Shown: positions 44,411 through 52,811 of the stretch, one piece after another
How the letters are laid out: each line of letters starts with the position of its first letter
Numbering within the stretch: the first letter of the stretch is position 1
From: Parapedobacter lycopersici_A
GTDB taxonomy: Bacteria > Bacteroidota > Bacteroidia > Sphingobacteriales > Sphingobacteriaceae
Assembly: GCF_040395035.1 (NCBI RefSeq)
Contig: NZ_JBEBRB010000001.1
Coordinates: 62,001-126,000, forward strand
Reading direction: 5' to 3'
Length of the DNA stretch: 64,000 nt
Notes under the pieces: generated by a model
What the model was told of the DNA's origin: nothing
The model's database searches: none
What the model saw: only the letters and a program-made list of their open reading frames with translations
Made by a program: the position numbers and the translations under genes

Positions 44411-46475
44411 TACTTCCGGGCACGGTACCCGTTTGCGGTGCCACAAAATCCAATCGCCCATCAGCATCCTCAGCCATCAAGATCATCCCCTGCGAGCGAA
44501 TTCCTTTTATTTCCCGTGGTTCCAGGTTAGCCAATAAAGACACCTGCTTACCGACAATAGCCTCAGGATCAAAAAATTCCGCAATACCGGATACAACGAT
44601 GCGTTGGTCAATGCCCGTATTCAACGTAAGCTTAAGGAGTTTTTTGGTCTTCGCCACTTTTTCCGCCCCTATAATGGTCGCCGTGCGGATATCCAATTTA
44701 ATAAAGTCTTCAAACGCAATATTATCTTTAAGTGGCTGGACTGTCTTCGTCGCAGTTTCCGCCGTTTGCCGGGCTCGGGCAAGCTTTTCAAGCTGACGAT
44801 CTACCTGGTCGTCAGTAATTTTTTCAAAAAGGAGCAGTGCCTGTCCCAGTTGATGGCCGGCTGACAGAAGCGCATCCCCACCAGCGGCTTTCCAGTCTCG
44901 GGCTTCCAGATTAAGCATGGCGAACAGTTTATCTGCTGTATGGGGCAGGAAAGGCTGCGCCAGTACGGCGAGGTTTGCGGCAATTTGCAAACTCACATTT
45001 AACACCGTCTTCACCCTCGATTCATCAGTTTTTATTAGTTTCCATGGCTCTGCATCGGCCAGGTATTTATTTCCTAGCCGGGCTACATTCATTACCTGGG
45101 CCAGCGCTTCGCGAAAGCGATATTGCGAAAGGGAGACAGCAATATGCTGCGGGTATCGCTCCAATTCTGAGAAGATGAACCGATCAGTCTCGGTCAGTCC
45201 TTCTGCCGGCATTACCCTCCCATCAAAGTACTTATGTGAAAGCACCAGTACTCGATTGACAAAATTACCCAAAATAGCAACCAGCTCGTTATTCACGCGG
45301 GCTTGGAAGTCTTTCCATGTAAACTCACTATCCGACGTTTCCGGCAATATGGATGTCAGTACGTATCGCAGTTCGTCCTGCTTATCCGGGAACTCCTCCA
45401 AGTATTCATGTAGCCACACTGCATGGTTGCGAGATGTAGACAATTTCTCTCCCTCCAGGTTAAGGAATTCGTTAGCCGGAATATTTTCAGGCAATACGTA
45501 TTCACCATGTGCATGAAGGATACTGGGAAAGGTAATACAGTGGAACACGATATTATCCTTACCGATGAAATGGATCAGGCAGGTATTGTCAGCCGGATCA
45601 GGTTGTTGCTTCCAGTATTTCTCCCAGTCGTTTCCGGTATCCAGTGCCCATTGTTTCGTAGCCGAAATATAGCCAATTGGCGCATCGAGCCATACATATA
45701 GTTTTTTGCCTGCCGCCTCTTCCAGTGGCACATCCACGCCCCAGTCAAGATCCCGCGTCATAGAACGTGGCTGCAATCCGGATTTAAGCCAGGAACGGCA
45801 CTGTCCGTATACATTAGGTTTCAGTACATCTTTCTTGCCTTCAAGCAGCCATTTTTCCAGCCAGGGCTGGTATTTATCCAACGGAAGGTACCAATGTTTG
45901 GTTTCACGGAGCACCGGCGGTTTACCGCTGAGTGTTGAAATAGGATTGATCAGATCTGTCGGGTTGAGTGACGTGCCGCATTTTTCGCATTGATCACCAT
46001 ACGCGCCCTCGCTTTTGCAATTGGGGCATGTACCGGTAATGTAGCGGTCGGCTAAAAACTGATGATATTCCTTATCGTAATATTGTTCGGTTACCTGTTC
46101 GATAAACTCCCCTTTTTCATACAAATTGAGAAAAAACTCCTGAGACAACTCGTGATGCAACGGTTCGGATGTACGATGATAAATATCAAATGAAATTCCG
46201 AACTGTGCAAAGCTATCCTTAATTTGTGCATGGTATTTATCGATGATGGCCTGAGGTGTTGTGCCTTCCTTCTTGGCCTTGATGGTGATAGCGGCACCAT
46301 GTTCATCCGAACCGCACACGTATACCACATCTTTACCCTGCAGCCGCAGGAAGCGAACATAGATATCCGCTGGGATATATGCCCCAGCCAAATGCCCAAT
46401 ATGTAACGGACCATTCGCATAAGGTAATGCGGATGTGATGGTATAGCGTTTAAATGGTAAAGCGATATTACTCAA
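44400..46475 (-). CDS. metG: Methionyl-tRNA synthetase
   Basis: A 691-residue class I synthetase. HIGH motif: PLHIGHLAG; zinc knuckle: CPNCKSEGAYGDQCEKCG; KMSKS equivalent: LEGEKLSTSRN (KLSTS). A C-terminal tRNA-binding OB domain (about 580-691: FEDFIKLDIRTATIIGAEKV) is present, as in the dimeric enzymes. The start is TTG at 46475; the frame has a stop just upstream and no ATG. Promoter at 46549-46556. Confidence 0.95.
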   Translation of the reverse strand: MSNIALPFKRYTITSALPYANGPLHIGHLAGAYIPADIYVRFLRLQGKDVVYVCGSDEHGAAITIKAKKEGTTPQAIIDKYHAQIKDSFAQFGISFDIYHRTSEPLHHELSQEFFLNLYEKGEFIEQVTEQYYDKEYHQFLADRYITGTCPNCKSEGAYGDQCEKCGTSLNPTDLINPISTLSGKPPVLRETKHWYLPLDKYQPWLEKWLLEGKKDVLKPNVYGQCRSWLKSGLQPRSMTRDLDWGVDVPLEEAAGKKLYVWLDAPIGYISATKQWALDTGNDWEKYWKQQPDPADNTCLIHFIGKDNIVFHCITFPSILHAHGEYVLPENIPANEFLNLEGEKLSTSRNHAVWLHEYLEEFPDKQDELRYVLTSILPETSDSEFTWKDFQARVNNELVAILGNFVNRVLVLSHKYFDGRVMPAEGLTETDRFIFSELERYPQHIAVSLSQYRFREALAQVMNVARLGNKYLADAEPWKLIKTDESRVKTVLNVSLQIAANLAVLAQPFLPHTADKLFAMLNLEARDWKAAGGDALLSAGHQLGQALLLFEKITDDQVDRQLEKLARARQTAETATKTVQPLKDNIAFEDFIKLDIRTATIIGAEKVAKTKKLLKLTLNTGIDQRIVVSGIAEFFDPEAIVGKQVSLLANLEPREIKGIRSQGMILMAEDADGRLDFVAPQTGTVPGSIIR

Positions 46476-46539
46476 TGTCGTTCAGCTAATTAGTGGGTAA
46501 TGAAATCAATTTTACAGAAAGATGAATGCTGTAATTTGC

Positions 46540-46556
46540 ATCTTTGCGCAAAGATA
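46540..46556. promoter_or_regulatory. Divergent palindromic promoter of metG and DoxX genes
   Basis: ATCTTTGCGCAAAGAT at 46540-46555 is a perfect 16-base palindrome. It is made of the minus-strand -7 box of metG (TATCTTTG, 46549-46556) and the plus-strand box CATCTTTG (46539-46546) toward the DoxX gene. Two back-to-back -7 elements on one site would compete for polymerase, or the palindrome may be a repressor site. Confidence 0.55.
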
Positions 46557-46608
46557 AGTCAATTTGCGTGGAATAAAATAACGCGGGCAGATAAAATCAA
46601 CAATCAGT

Positions 46609-47016
46609 ATGACAGCATTATCGTCATGGGGCAGATTCAGGAATAGCGGACTATTGCTCATCCGTTTGGGACTGGGTATCATGTTTATCGTACACGGTTA
46701 CCCAAAACTTATGGGTGGTCCGGCATACTGGGAAGGTGTGGGTCAGGCGATGCAGCATATCGGTATTCATTTCCTTCCCGTCGTTTGGGGGTTACTTGCG
46801 GCTATCGTTGAAACCGGAGGCGGAATATGCCTCATCATTGGTCTTTTCTTCCGTCCCGCGGCAATTTTACTGGCCTTTACTATGTTGATGGCCACTTTGC
46901 ATCATTTGAAGTCGGGTGATGGGTTAATGACCGCATCCCATGCCATCGAAATGGGCATCGTATTTTTGGGACTGGCTTTTGTAGGGCCCGGCAAATACAG
47001 TGTAGATAAACGTTAG
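46609..47016 (+). CDS. DoxX family membrane protein
   Basis: A 135-residue DoxX protein with four predicted membrane segments: LLLIRLGLGIMFIVHGYPKL, a central PVVWGLLAAIVETGGGICLIIGLFF, PAAILLAFTMLMATLHHL and AIEMGIVFLGLAFVG. The GLGIMFIVHGYPKLMGG start is typical. DoxX proteins occur in thiosulfate and oxidative-stress complexes, but the role here is unknown. A methyltransferase gene follows after ten bases. Confidence 0.8.
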   Translation: MTALSSWGRFRNSGLLLIRLGLGIMFIVHGYPKLMGGPAYWEGVGQAMQHIGIHFLPVVWGLLAAIVETGGGICLIIGLFFRPAAILLAFTMLMATLHHLKSGDGLMTASHAIEMGIVFLGLAFVGPGKYSVDKR

Positions 47017-47026
47017 CACAACTGCA

Positions 47027-47695
47027 ATGGACGAACCAATAGACTACAAAGCAGTAGCAGCCCAATTGGCCAAACCAACTGGAGATACCGGGATCGGGGT
47101 AGCCGAGCGTATGAACATCAGCAACGGCGATATGACCCGGCATGCAATTGACCTACTGAATTGCGCGAATGGCGATCGTGTACTGGAAATTGGACCCGGG
47201 AACGGACGGTTTGCCGGATATGTATTATCCAAAGGCAGCGACATCCATTATACAGGAGTGGATATCTCCGAAACTATGGTGGAGACGGCCCGGAAAATCA
47301 ACAAACAGCACGTCGATGCGGGACAGGCGATCTTCGAGTGGACCGATGGCTCGCATTTTCCTTTTGCTGATCACACGTTCGACAGGATATTTACGGTTAA
47401 TACATTGTATTTTTGGCAAAATCCAACAACACAACTTGCTGCAATCAGAAGGATGCTGAAGCCAAATGGTGTTTTTTGTCTCGCAATAGCCAGCCGGGAA
47501 TTCATGGAACAACTCCCTTTTACGGCTTATGGCTTTATCCTTTACACGCCGGAAGAAGCGGCGGCGTTATTGCGCAACAGCGGTTTCTTGCTAACGGATA
47601 CCGTTAGCCGGAACCACCCGACGGTCAGTGCCGCCAAGCGAGAAGTAATCCGCGAAGAAATATTTATCACTGCACATCGCCGTCATAATAGCTAA
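47027..47695 (+). CDS. Class I SAM-dependent methyltransferase
   Basis: A 222-residue methyltransferase of the Methyltransf_11 type. SAM-binding motif I is VLEIGPGNGRFAGYV, followed by YTGVDISETMVETARKI (motif II) and FPFADHTFDRIFTVNTLYFW (motif III). An N-terminal 40-residue segment (AQLAKPTGDTGIGVAERMNISN) precedes the fold. Substrate is unknown. It shares the DoxX transcript. Confidence 0.82.
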   Translation: MDEPIDYKAVAAQLAKPTGDTGIGVAERMNISNGDMTRHAIDLLNCANGDRVLEIGPGNGRFAGYVLSKGSDIHYTGVDISETMVETARKINKQHVDAGQAIFEWTDGSHFPFADHTFDRIFTVNTLYFWQNPTTQLAAIRRMLKPNGVFCLAIASREFMEQLPFTAYGFILYTPEEAAALLRNSGFLLTDTVSRNHPTVSAAKREVIREEIFITAHRRHNS

Positions 47696-47720
47696 CAGAT
47701 AGAAAAAAATTATCGAAACC

Positions 47721-47751
47721 TTTGGAGGGAATGGAATTACTTCTATCTTTG
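47721..47751 (+). promoter_or_regulatory. Promoter of tRNA-Glu
   Basis: TTTG at 47721-47724, exactly 19 bases, then TATCTTTG at 47744-47751: a perfect consensus promoter, 17 bases before the mature tRNA. Confidence 0.85.
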
Positions 47752-47768
47752 CAGACCGAAAAAAATAC

Positions 47769-47840
47769 GGCCCGTTCGTCTAGGGGTTAGGACGCAAGAT
47801 TTTCATTCTTGAAACAGGGGTTCGATTCCCCTACGGGCTA
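47769..47840 (+). tRNA. tRNA-Glu (anticodon TTC)
   Basis: Seven-pair acceptor stem GGCCCGT with ACGGGCT (one G-T end pair), discriminator A, anticodon stem CAAGA with TCTTG around loop TTTTCAT (anticodon TTC), and T arm AGGGG-TTCGATT-CCCCT. Length is 72 bases; CCA is not encoded (CATC follows). Confidence 0.95.
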
Positions 47841-47854
47841 CATCTAAAACACAC

Positions 47855-47882
47855 AAAAGCCTGCAAGTTTGCGGGCTTTTTT
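47855..47882 (+). terminator. Terminator after tRNA-Glu
   Basis: GCCTGCA pairs with TGCGGGC over a four-base loop, flanked by AAAA and six T residues. It ends the tRNA transcript. Confidence 0.8.
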
Positions 47883-48039
47883 ACTTTTAAGCATATAGAC
47901 TTACAATGATTCCCGAGAAAAGTAAGTCATCAATTATTCTTTTCCTTACTTTTTCGTAAACACAATAAGACAGCAGAAGTACAAGCTAAGCTTATTAACT
48001 AATGTTATTTTACTTCGTAACTTTTAAAATGAGTTGGCT

Positions 48040-48486
48040 CTATTTTCGTTTCAACTGGGCTATAATTCTCAGCAATGACGCCCGGTTCTTAGCTTCATGA
48101 TAGAAGCGGGGGAGTTTTTCCAGCAAAGTGAAATGCGAGCGGTCTTTGTGCTCCCTCAACCCGGCAGCAATGTACCGTTCTAGGTATTCCAAATGAGCCA
48201 AATTATAAGCCCAAAACACCTCGTTTTTAAAGGGATATTGCAGCCATAGCGTTCCATCAAAGTACGCGTGGGCCGGTAGAATCCATTTTCCGGTTGTGCC
48301 TAAAAACGATATTTCACCTGAACTTTCACGATTATAACTGCAGCTTAAGCATACCAACCTCGCTCGGTGTGATTCGTAGTCGACTTTTGCAATTGCCTTT
48401 AGGGCACACTTTGGACAGCAGACCCAAACTTCTTCCCGGAAATCCGAAAGACGCTTTTTTTGGTCCTGAAAACGATTGGTATCCAT
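48040..48486 (-). CDS. Zinc-ribbon protein of unknown function
   Basis: A 148-residue protein. The N-terminus has a likely zinc ribbon: CCPKC at about 23-27 and CLSC about 20 residues on (VCLSCSYNRES). The rest is helical with many aromatic and basic residues (AYNLAHLEYLERYIAAGLRE, HEAKNRASLLRIIAQLKRK). It may bind nucleic acid. I do not recognise a named family. It sits alone after the tRNA-Glu terminator, in the accessory-looking block. Confidence 0.6.
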   Translation of the reverse strand: MDTNRFQDQKKRLSDFREEVWVCCPKCALKAIAKVDYESHRARLVCLSCSYNRESSGEISFLGTTGKWILPAHAYFDGTLWLQYPFKNEVFWAYNLAHLEYLERYIAAGLREHKDRSHFTLLEKLPRFYHEAKNRASLLRIIAQLKRK

Positions 48487-48755
48487 GCTAAATAAAAGAA
48501 TGTAAACTTGTAAGTAGCTAAAATAAGGAGATTCCGAAAGGAAAAAAATACTCGCTTTCGGGTATTTTACCGCTTGTATTCCCGTTCTGCTTTATCAGCC
48601 TGCAACTCCTTCCGATGACTTGTCAGGTTGTATCATTCCGGCTTGATCAGAATTAATGCGCGTTCGAATTGCAGCCCAGAAGCAGCATTCGTTAAAAAGG
48701 CCGATATCTCCATGCTGCAACTCGTCGATTATAAAAAAAATACAAAAAAAATGCG
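48487..48755. other. Gene-poor stretch upstream of the broken ArsR gene
   Basis: No supported gene is seen. It holds a hairpin (stem 48546-48554 with 48559-48567, one G-T pair, loop CTTT, T residues after) that looks like a terminator but has no obvious gene before it on the plus strand. The 3' part is A-rich. It may be a scar of lost genes. Confidence 0.4.
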
Positions 48756-48795
48756 CAGCTATTTGACTGCATATATATTTGCATTCAAATAGCTG
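48756..48795. promoter_or_regulatory. ArsR-type operator around the promoter of the truncated regulator
   Basis: An inverted repeat with 16-base arms and one mismatch (CAGCTATTTGACTGCA at 48756-48771, TGCATTCAAATAGCTG at 48780-48795), 8 bases apart. The -7 box TATATTTG (48774-48781) lies in the centre. The outer 11 bases of each arm are perfect. The layout fits autorepression by an ArsR-family dimer. Confidence 0.65.
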
Positions 48796-48796
48796 T

Positions 48797-49000
48797 ATGA
48801 TGGAATTAAGAAGAGATGTATTTCAGGCGATAGCTGACCCTATCCGAAGGGCAATAATTACTTTGATAGCACTTCAGGCCATGACACCCAGTGCTATAGC
48901 TGAAAATTTTGGATCATCGCGGCAAACAATAATACACCGTTTGCCGCTCAGCTTGAATTCCTGGATTCTGAAAACTCACGGACGACGCCAACTGAACTAA
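48797..49000 (+). pseudogene. Truncated ArsR-family transcriptional regulator
   Basis: The frame reads MMELRRDVFQAIADPIRRAI with the ArsR helix-turn-helix start (LIALQAMTPSAIAENFGSSRQTI), which matches regulators of about 100-110 residues. After the recognition-helix start (SSRQTI) the sequence departs from the family (IHRLPLSLNSW) and stops after 67 residues. The usual SKHLxxL and wing are missing. In related genomes such a regulator is followed by an SRPBCC/AHSA1 gene, also missing here. A deletion or frameshift is likely. The upstream operator is intact. The second ATG is at 48800. Confidence 0.6.
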
Positions 49001-49027
49001 ACACTAATCACGTAAAACAAAGAAATT

Positions 49028-49405
49028 ATGACAAAGCGAAACAAAATCATCTACTGGATCGCCACTTGCTGGTTGGCCCTGGGAATGCTTTCAACCGGAG
49101 TCGTGCAATTGATCAAAATGAAAGAGGAGATGGATGCAATGACTCTTCTGGGTTATCCGGCTTACTTACTTAGCATATTGGGTACATGGAAGCTACTTGG
49201 TGTTATTGCCATACTTATCCCTAAATTTGCTTTACTTAAAGAATGGGCTTATGCCGGTTTCTTTTTTGCAATGACCGGAGCAATCGTCTCACACTTGATT
49301 ATTGGAAATGGCGCAAAAGAACTTTTCGGACCTACGTTGTTACTTGTTCTCACCGTCGTTTCCTGGCTTTTTAGACCCGAAGGCAGAAAATTGCAGTTTA
49401 ATTAA
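49028..49405 (+). CDS. DoxX-like membrane protein
   Basis: A 125-residue protein with about four transmembrane segments (IIYWIATCWLALGMLSTGVVQL, LLGYPAYLLSILGTWKLLGVIAILI, WAYAGFFFAMTGAIVSHLII, LLLVLTVVSWLF). It is of the DoxX-like (DoxX_2) type that often accompanies ArsR/SRPBCC pairs. It starts 27 bases after the broken regulator and 13 bases before the DUF4256 gene; the three form one unit. Function unknown. Confidence 0.75.
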   Translation: MTKRNKIIYWIATCWLALGMLSTGVVQLIKMKEEMDAMTLLGYPAYLLSILGTWKLLGVIAILIPKFALLKEWAYAGFFFAMTGAIVSHLIIGNGAKELFGPTLLLVLTVVSWLFRPEGRKLQFN

Positions 49406-49418
49406 GCATATATAGACA

Positions 49419-49982
49419 ATGAAAAGTACAAAAGAATTGGCACCGACTGTCCGGGAAGACCTGTTGCACATATTGAAACTCCGTTTCGAGAAAAACATGA
49501 ACCGGCACAAAGGCATGAATTGGGAACAGGTACAGACTAAACTGGAGACCAATACCGAAAAATTATGGTCACTCCATAACATGGAGAACACTGGTGGTGA
49601 GCCCGATGTGATTGAACACGACCGGAATACCGGTGAATATATTTTTTACGATTGTTCAGCAGAAAGTCCAAAAGGTCGAAGAAGCCTCTGTTATGACCGC
49701 GAAGCACTTGACGCCAGAAAAGCACATAAGCCCGAAAACAGTGCGAAAGATATGGCCGCCGAACTGGGCATCACCCTATTGACCGAAAAACAATATCAAC
49801 TCCTGCAGCAATTCGGAAAATTCGACACAAAAACGTCAAGCTGGATAGAAACACCGTCAAATGTCAGGGAACTTGGCGGCGCCATTTTTGGCGACTGGCG
49901 TTTCGGCCGCGTTTTCATTTATCACAATGGTGCGGACTCTTATTACGCCGCCAGGGGATTCCGCGGACTGTTACGGGTATAA
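49419..49982 (+). CDS. DUF4256 family protein
   Basis: A 187-residue cytoplasmic protein of DUF4256. Conserved parts visible are LKLRFEKNMNRHKGMNWEQVQTKL, MENTGGEPDVIEHDRNTGEYIFYDCSAESPKGRRSLCYDREALDAR and GGAIFGDWRFGRVFIYHNGADSYYAARGFRGLLRV. No catalytic role is known. It is linked to the upstream DoxX-like gene by 13 bases, so it would be under the ArsR-type operator. Confidence 0.8.
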   Translation: MKSTKELAPTVREDLLHILKLRFEKNMNRHKGMNWEQVQTKLETNTEKLWSLHNMENTGGEPDVIEHDRNTGEYIFYDCSAESPKGRRSLCYDREALDARKAHKPENSAKDMAAELGITLLTEKQYQLLQQFGKFDTKTSSWIETPSNVRELGGAIFGDWRFGRVFIYHNGADSYYAARGFRGLLRV

Positions 49983-50044
49983 TACGGTCCTATAGTAAGT
50001 ATAGCACCCACCTGACCACCCTATCCCTAAAAGAGCTGACGATA

Positions 50045-50080
50045 TAGGATTAGGAAACGGCAAACCGTTCCCTAATCCTA
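50045..50080. terminator. Strong hairpin between convergent genes
   Basis: A 16-base stem with one mismatch (50045-50060 with 50065-50080) closes a CAAA loop between the DUF4256 gene and the convergent YegP-like gene. There is no T tract on either side, so its role as a terminator is uncertain. Confidence 0.45.
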
Positions 50081-50123
50081 TTCCGGTATCGGGGGGTATC
50101 GTTACGTTAATGCACTGGTCTCG

Positions 50124-50450
50124 TTAAGCCTCTTCTATTCCGGCTTCCGGTGCATTTTTTTTGACAGAGGAGATACCATTATCTCTTCCCGAAGCACTTT
50201 CGTACATTTCACTGTTTCCGATGACCTGATGGTTACCGGCCTTTAAGACAAAATAGTGTTTACCGTTGGTCGCCGTTTTCTTCTCATAACGTTCATCCTT
50301 GGATGCATTCTCCTTAACCGACTTAATACCATTCTTTAGCGAGGCTTTGGAATTATACATTTCGCTGCTTAAAATGGTTTCACCATTTCCTGCTTTCAGG
50401 GCAAAATGAAACTGCCCATTCTTTGCCGTTTTTACAACAAATTTTCCCAT
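50124..50450 (-). CDS. YegP/DUF1508 family protein
   Basis: A 108-residue protein built of two DUF1508 repeats: about 2-48 (KFVVKTAKNGQFHFALKAGNGETILSSEMY) and about 54-99 (YEKKTATNGKHYFVLKAGNHQVIGNSEMY), each ending KNGIxSVK-type. The family is small and stable; the role is unknown. It is monocistronic with its own promoter. Confidence 0.85.
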   Translation of the reverse strand: MGKFVVKTAKNGQFHFALKAGNGETILSSEMYNSKASLKNGIKSVKENASKDERYEKKTATNGKHYFVLKAGNHQVIGNSEMYESASGRDNGISSVKKNAPEAGIEEA

Positions 50451-50468
50451 AACGATTTAGTTTTATGT

Positions 50469-50476
50469 CAAAAATA
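50469..50476 (-). promoter_or_regulatory. -7 box (TATTTTTG) of the YegP-like gene
   Basis: Minus-strand TATTTTTG with CTTG exactly 19 bases upstream (50496-50499), 18 bases before the ATG. Confidence 0.6.
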
Positions 50477-50537
50477 AAAAATTATTTGAGCGGGACAAGG
50501 AACTATGAGCTTTTTATTGCGCCATATAAGTGAGGCA

Positions 50538-51263
50538 TCAATGGGTTAGCTTGGACGCGGCCGCCTGATCAACAAACCAGGTGACATCACGAGCATCAAT
50601 AAGTTGAGCCGGATATACCTGTGGATTGGTCGCCCCTTCCAATACCTGATGCAGAGCTTCCGCTTTATTAGCACCATAGGCAACTACGGCAATTTGCTTC
50701 GCATGGTTCACCAATGACACCGTCAGCGTAACGCGATACATTTCCTGTGATGGTAAATAATAAGCGTCCACCCATTTTGCACGTTCATCCAGCACAGCCG
50801 TTCCCGGAAACCAGGATGCGGTGTGTCCATCTGCTCCCATGCCCAGTAGGATCAGGTCAAACACGCCTTCGTCTCCCAGGTAGCGTTTCAGCAGCCGCTC
50901 ATACGCTACTGCAAACTCAATTGCATCCAACTCGTCTGACCACATCGGAAAAACCTGTTCATCAGGCACCGGCACATGGTTAAGCAGTGTTTCAAATGAC
51001 ATTTTCGCATTGCTGCGGCTGTCGGTCAGCGGTACCCACCGCTCGTCCCCCCAGAAAACATATACGTGTTCCCAGGCAACCTGTTCCCGGTAAGGAGTTT
51101 TCGCCAGCAACTCATATAATCCGACCGGCGAGGAACCACCCGTAAGCGCTACGGTAAAATGTCCCTTTTCGGCGATAGCCTGTTTCGCTGCTTGTGCAAA
51201 CAATGCAGCAAGATCAAGATTCAACTCCGGTATTGTTGAAAATTGCTTAATCCGGTTTGCCAT
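50538..51263 (-). CDS. pgl: 6-phosphogluconolactonase
   Basis: A 241-residue enzyme of the DevB/SOL type that hydrolyses 6-phosphogluconolactone to 6-phosphogluconate. Motifs: VALTGGSSPVGLYELLA, VFWGDERWVPLTDSRSN, LILLGMGADGHTASWFPG. It is the last gene of the minus-strand cluster rpiB-gnd-zwf-pgl and starts 10 bases after zwf. Confidence 0.93.
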   Translation of the reverse strand: MANRIKQFSTIPELNLDLAALFAQAAKQAIAEKGHFTVALTGGSSPVGLYELLAKTPYREQVAWEHVYVFWGDERWVPLTDSRSNAKMSFETLLNHVPVPDEQVFPMWSDELDAIEFAVAYERLLKRYLGDEGVFDLILLGMGADGHTASWFPGTAVLDERAKWVDAYYLPSQEMYRVTLTVSLVNHAKQIAVVAYGANKAEALHQVLEGATNPQVYPAQLIDARDVTWFVDQAAASKLTH

Positions 51264-51273
51264 AACTTTTGCT

Positions 51274-52782
51274 TTAAGTATGCATATTCAACGCCCAGAC
51301 ATGACCCTGCCGGGCAATTAATGCCTCTGCACTTTCCGGACCCCAGGTGCCGGCAGCGTAATTGGGAAAATCAAGTGAATCTCTGCTTTCCCAGGCCTCC
51401 AATATCGGTGTTATTACGTCCCAGGCCTCTTCCACCTGGTCAGAGCGCATAAACAACGTGGCGTCGCCCCGCATGGCATCCAGCAATAACGTTTCGTATG
51501 CTTCGGGAGTCTGTGTAGAACATTTGTCGTAATCAAACACCATTTCCGCCGGATTAAGGCTCATTTCCAATCCGGTTTTCTTCGTGGTAAAACGCAAACG
51601 GATATCCATCTGCGGCTGTATATTAATCGTTAACCGATTGGGCATGAGGTTGCCCGCCTGTGCCGGTGAAAAGGTGGAATGAGGTACCGGACGGAATTGA
51701 ATCGTAATGGAAGAGGTCTTTTCCTGCATCCGCTTCCCTGTCCGTAAATAAAACGGCACCCCCTGCCACCGCCAATTGTCAATGTATAATTGCATGGCGA
51801 CAAAAGTCTCCGTATTGGAAGAAGGGCTAACGCCGCTTTCCTGCCGGTATGACGGCACCTTTTTGCCGGCTAACCAACCACTATTGTATTGTCCTCTTAT
51901 GGCATATTGATGTATTTCTTCCGGCTTAAACCTGCGTACCGCGCGCAACACGTCCACTTTGCGGTTACGTATCTCTTCGGCTGCCAATGAAATGGGCGCT
52001 TCCATGGCGACCATACACAGCACCTGCAGCAAGTGGTTCTGGATCATGTCGCGAAGCGCACCGGACTGCTCGTAATAACCACCGCGGTCCTCCACGCCCA
52101 CCTGTTCAGCAACGGTAATCTGGATATAATCAATATAATTTCGGTTCCATAGCGGTTCAAACAACGCATTGGCAAAACGGAAAGCCAGGATATTCTGTAC
52201 AGTTTCCTTACCCAGGTAATGGTCAATACGGTAAATCTGTTCTTCCTGAAAAGTGTTTCCAAATAATTGGTTTAAGGCTACGGCCGTCTGCTTATTGTAT
52301 CCAAAAGGCTTTTCAATTACGATACGGTCCTGGGTAGCTTCGTTTGCCAAGGCATATTTACCGATATTCGTTGCCGCCATATCGATAAACTGTGGTGCAA
52401 TTGATAAATAAAACAGCCGGTTTGCGCGCAGCTTCCATTCGCTGTCCAGCTTAGCAAGGTCCGATCCGAGTTGTTGATACGCTTCCGGGTCGTTAATGTC
52501 TGATTTAAGGTAGGAAACCGACGCACTGAACTGTTTCCATTTTTCCTTGTCAGGTACCCCGCTTCTAGAAAACTGCAACAAGCCTTCATGCAGGTGTTCG
52601 TGATATGTCTTGTCCGTTAACGGCGTCCGCCCCAATCCAATAATCGCAAATTTATCAGGCATCCACCCTTCCAGGTAGAGGTTGTAAAATGCGGGAATCA
52701 GCTTTCTTTTGGCAAGGTCTCCGGTACCGCCAAAAATGATAATGATGGTCGGGGTTATTTTTTTGCCTGCTTTCATGTTCAT
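51274..52782 (-). CDS. zwf: Glucose-6-phosphate 1-dehydrogenase
   Basis: A 502-residue G6PDH. NADP-binding FGGTGDLAKRKLIPAFYNL replaces the usual GASGDLAxRKL; the substrate motif is RIDHYLGKETVQNILAFRFAN with the catalytic His following Asp. It starts the oxidative pentose-phosphate branch. ATG 52782 is taken; GTG 52785 and ATG 52776 are alternatives. It lies 29 bases after gnd in the same direction. Confidence 0.95.
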   Translation of the reverse strand: MNMKAGKKITPTIIIIFGGTGDLAKRKLIPAFYNLYLEGWMPDKFAIIGLGRTPLTDKTYHEHLHEGLLQFSRSGVPDKEKWKQFSASVSYLKSDINDPEAYQQLGSDLAKLDSEWKLRANRLFYLSIAPQFIDMAATNIGKYALANEATQDRIVIEKPFGYNKQTAVALNQLFGNTFQEEQIYRIDHYLGKETVQNILAFRFANALFEPLWNRNYIDYIQITVAEQVGVEDRGGYYEQSGALRDMIQNHLLQVLCMVAMEAPISLAAEEIRNRKVDVLRAVRRFKPEEIHQYAIRGQYNSGWLAGKKVPSYRQESGVSPSSNTETFVAMQLYIDNWRWQGVPFYLRTGKRMQEKTSSITIQFRPVPHSTFSPAQAGNLMPNRLTINIQPQMDIRLRFTTKKTGLEMSLNPAEMVFDYDKCSTQTPEAYETLLLDAMRGDATLFMRSDQVEEAWDVITPILEAWESRDSLDFPNYAAGTWGPESAEALIARQGHVWALNMHT

Positions 52783-52811
52783 CACTTTCCAAATAAAACA
52801 CTATCTATTAA

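Noticed and set aside
47841..50450. Attachment-site repeat of tRNA-Glu
   Set aside because: No copy of the tRNA 3' end was found in the following block, and there is no integrase.
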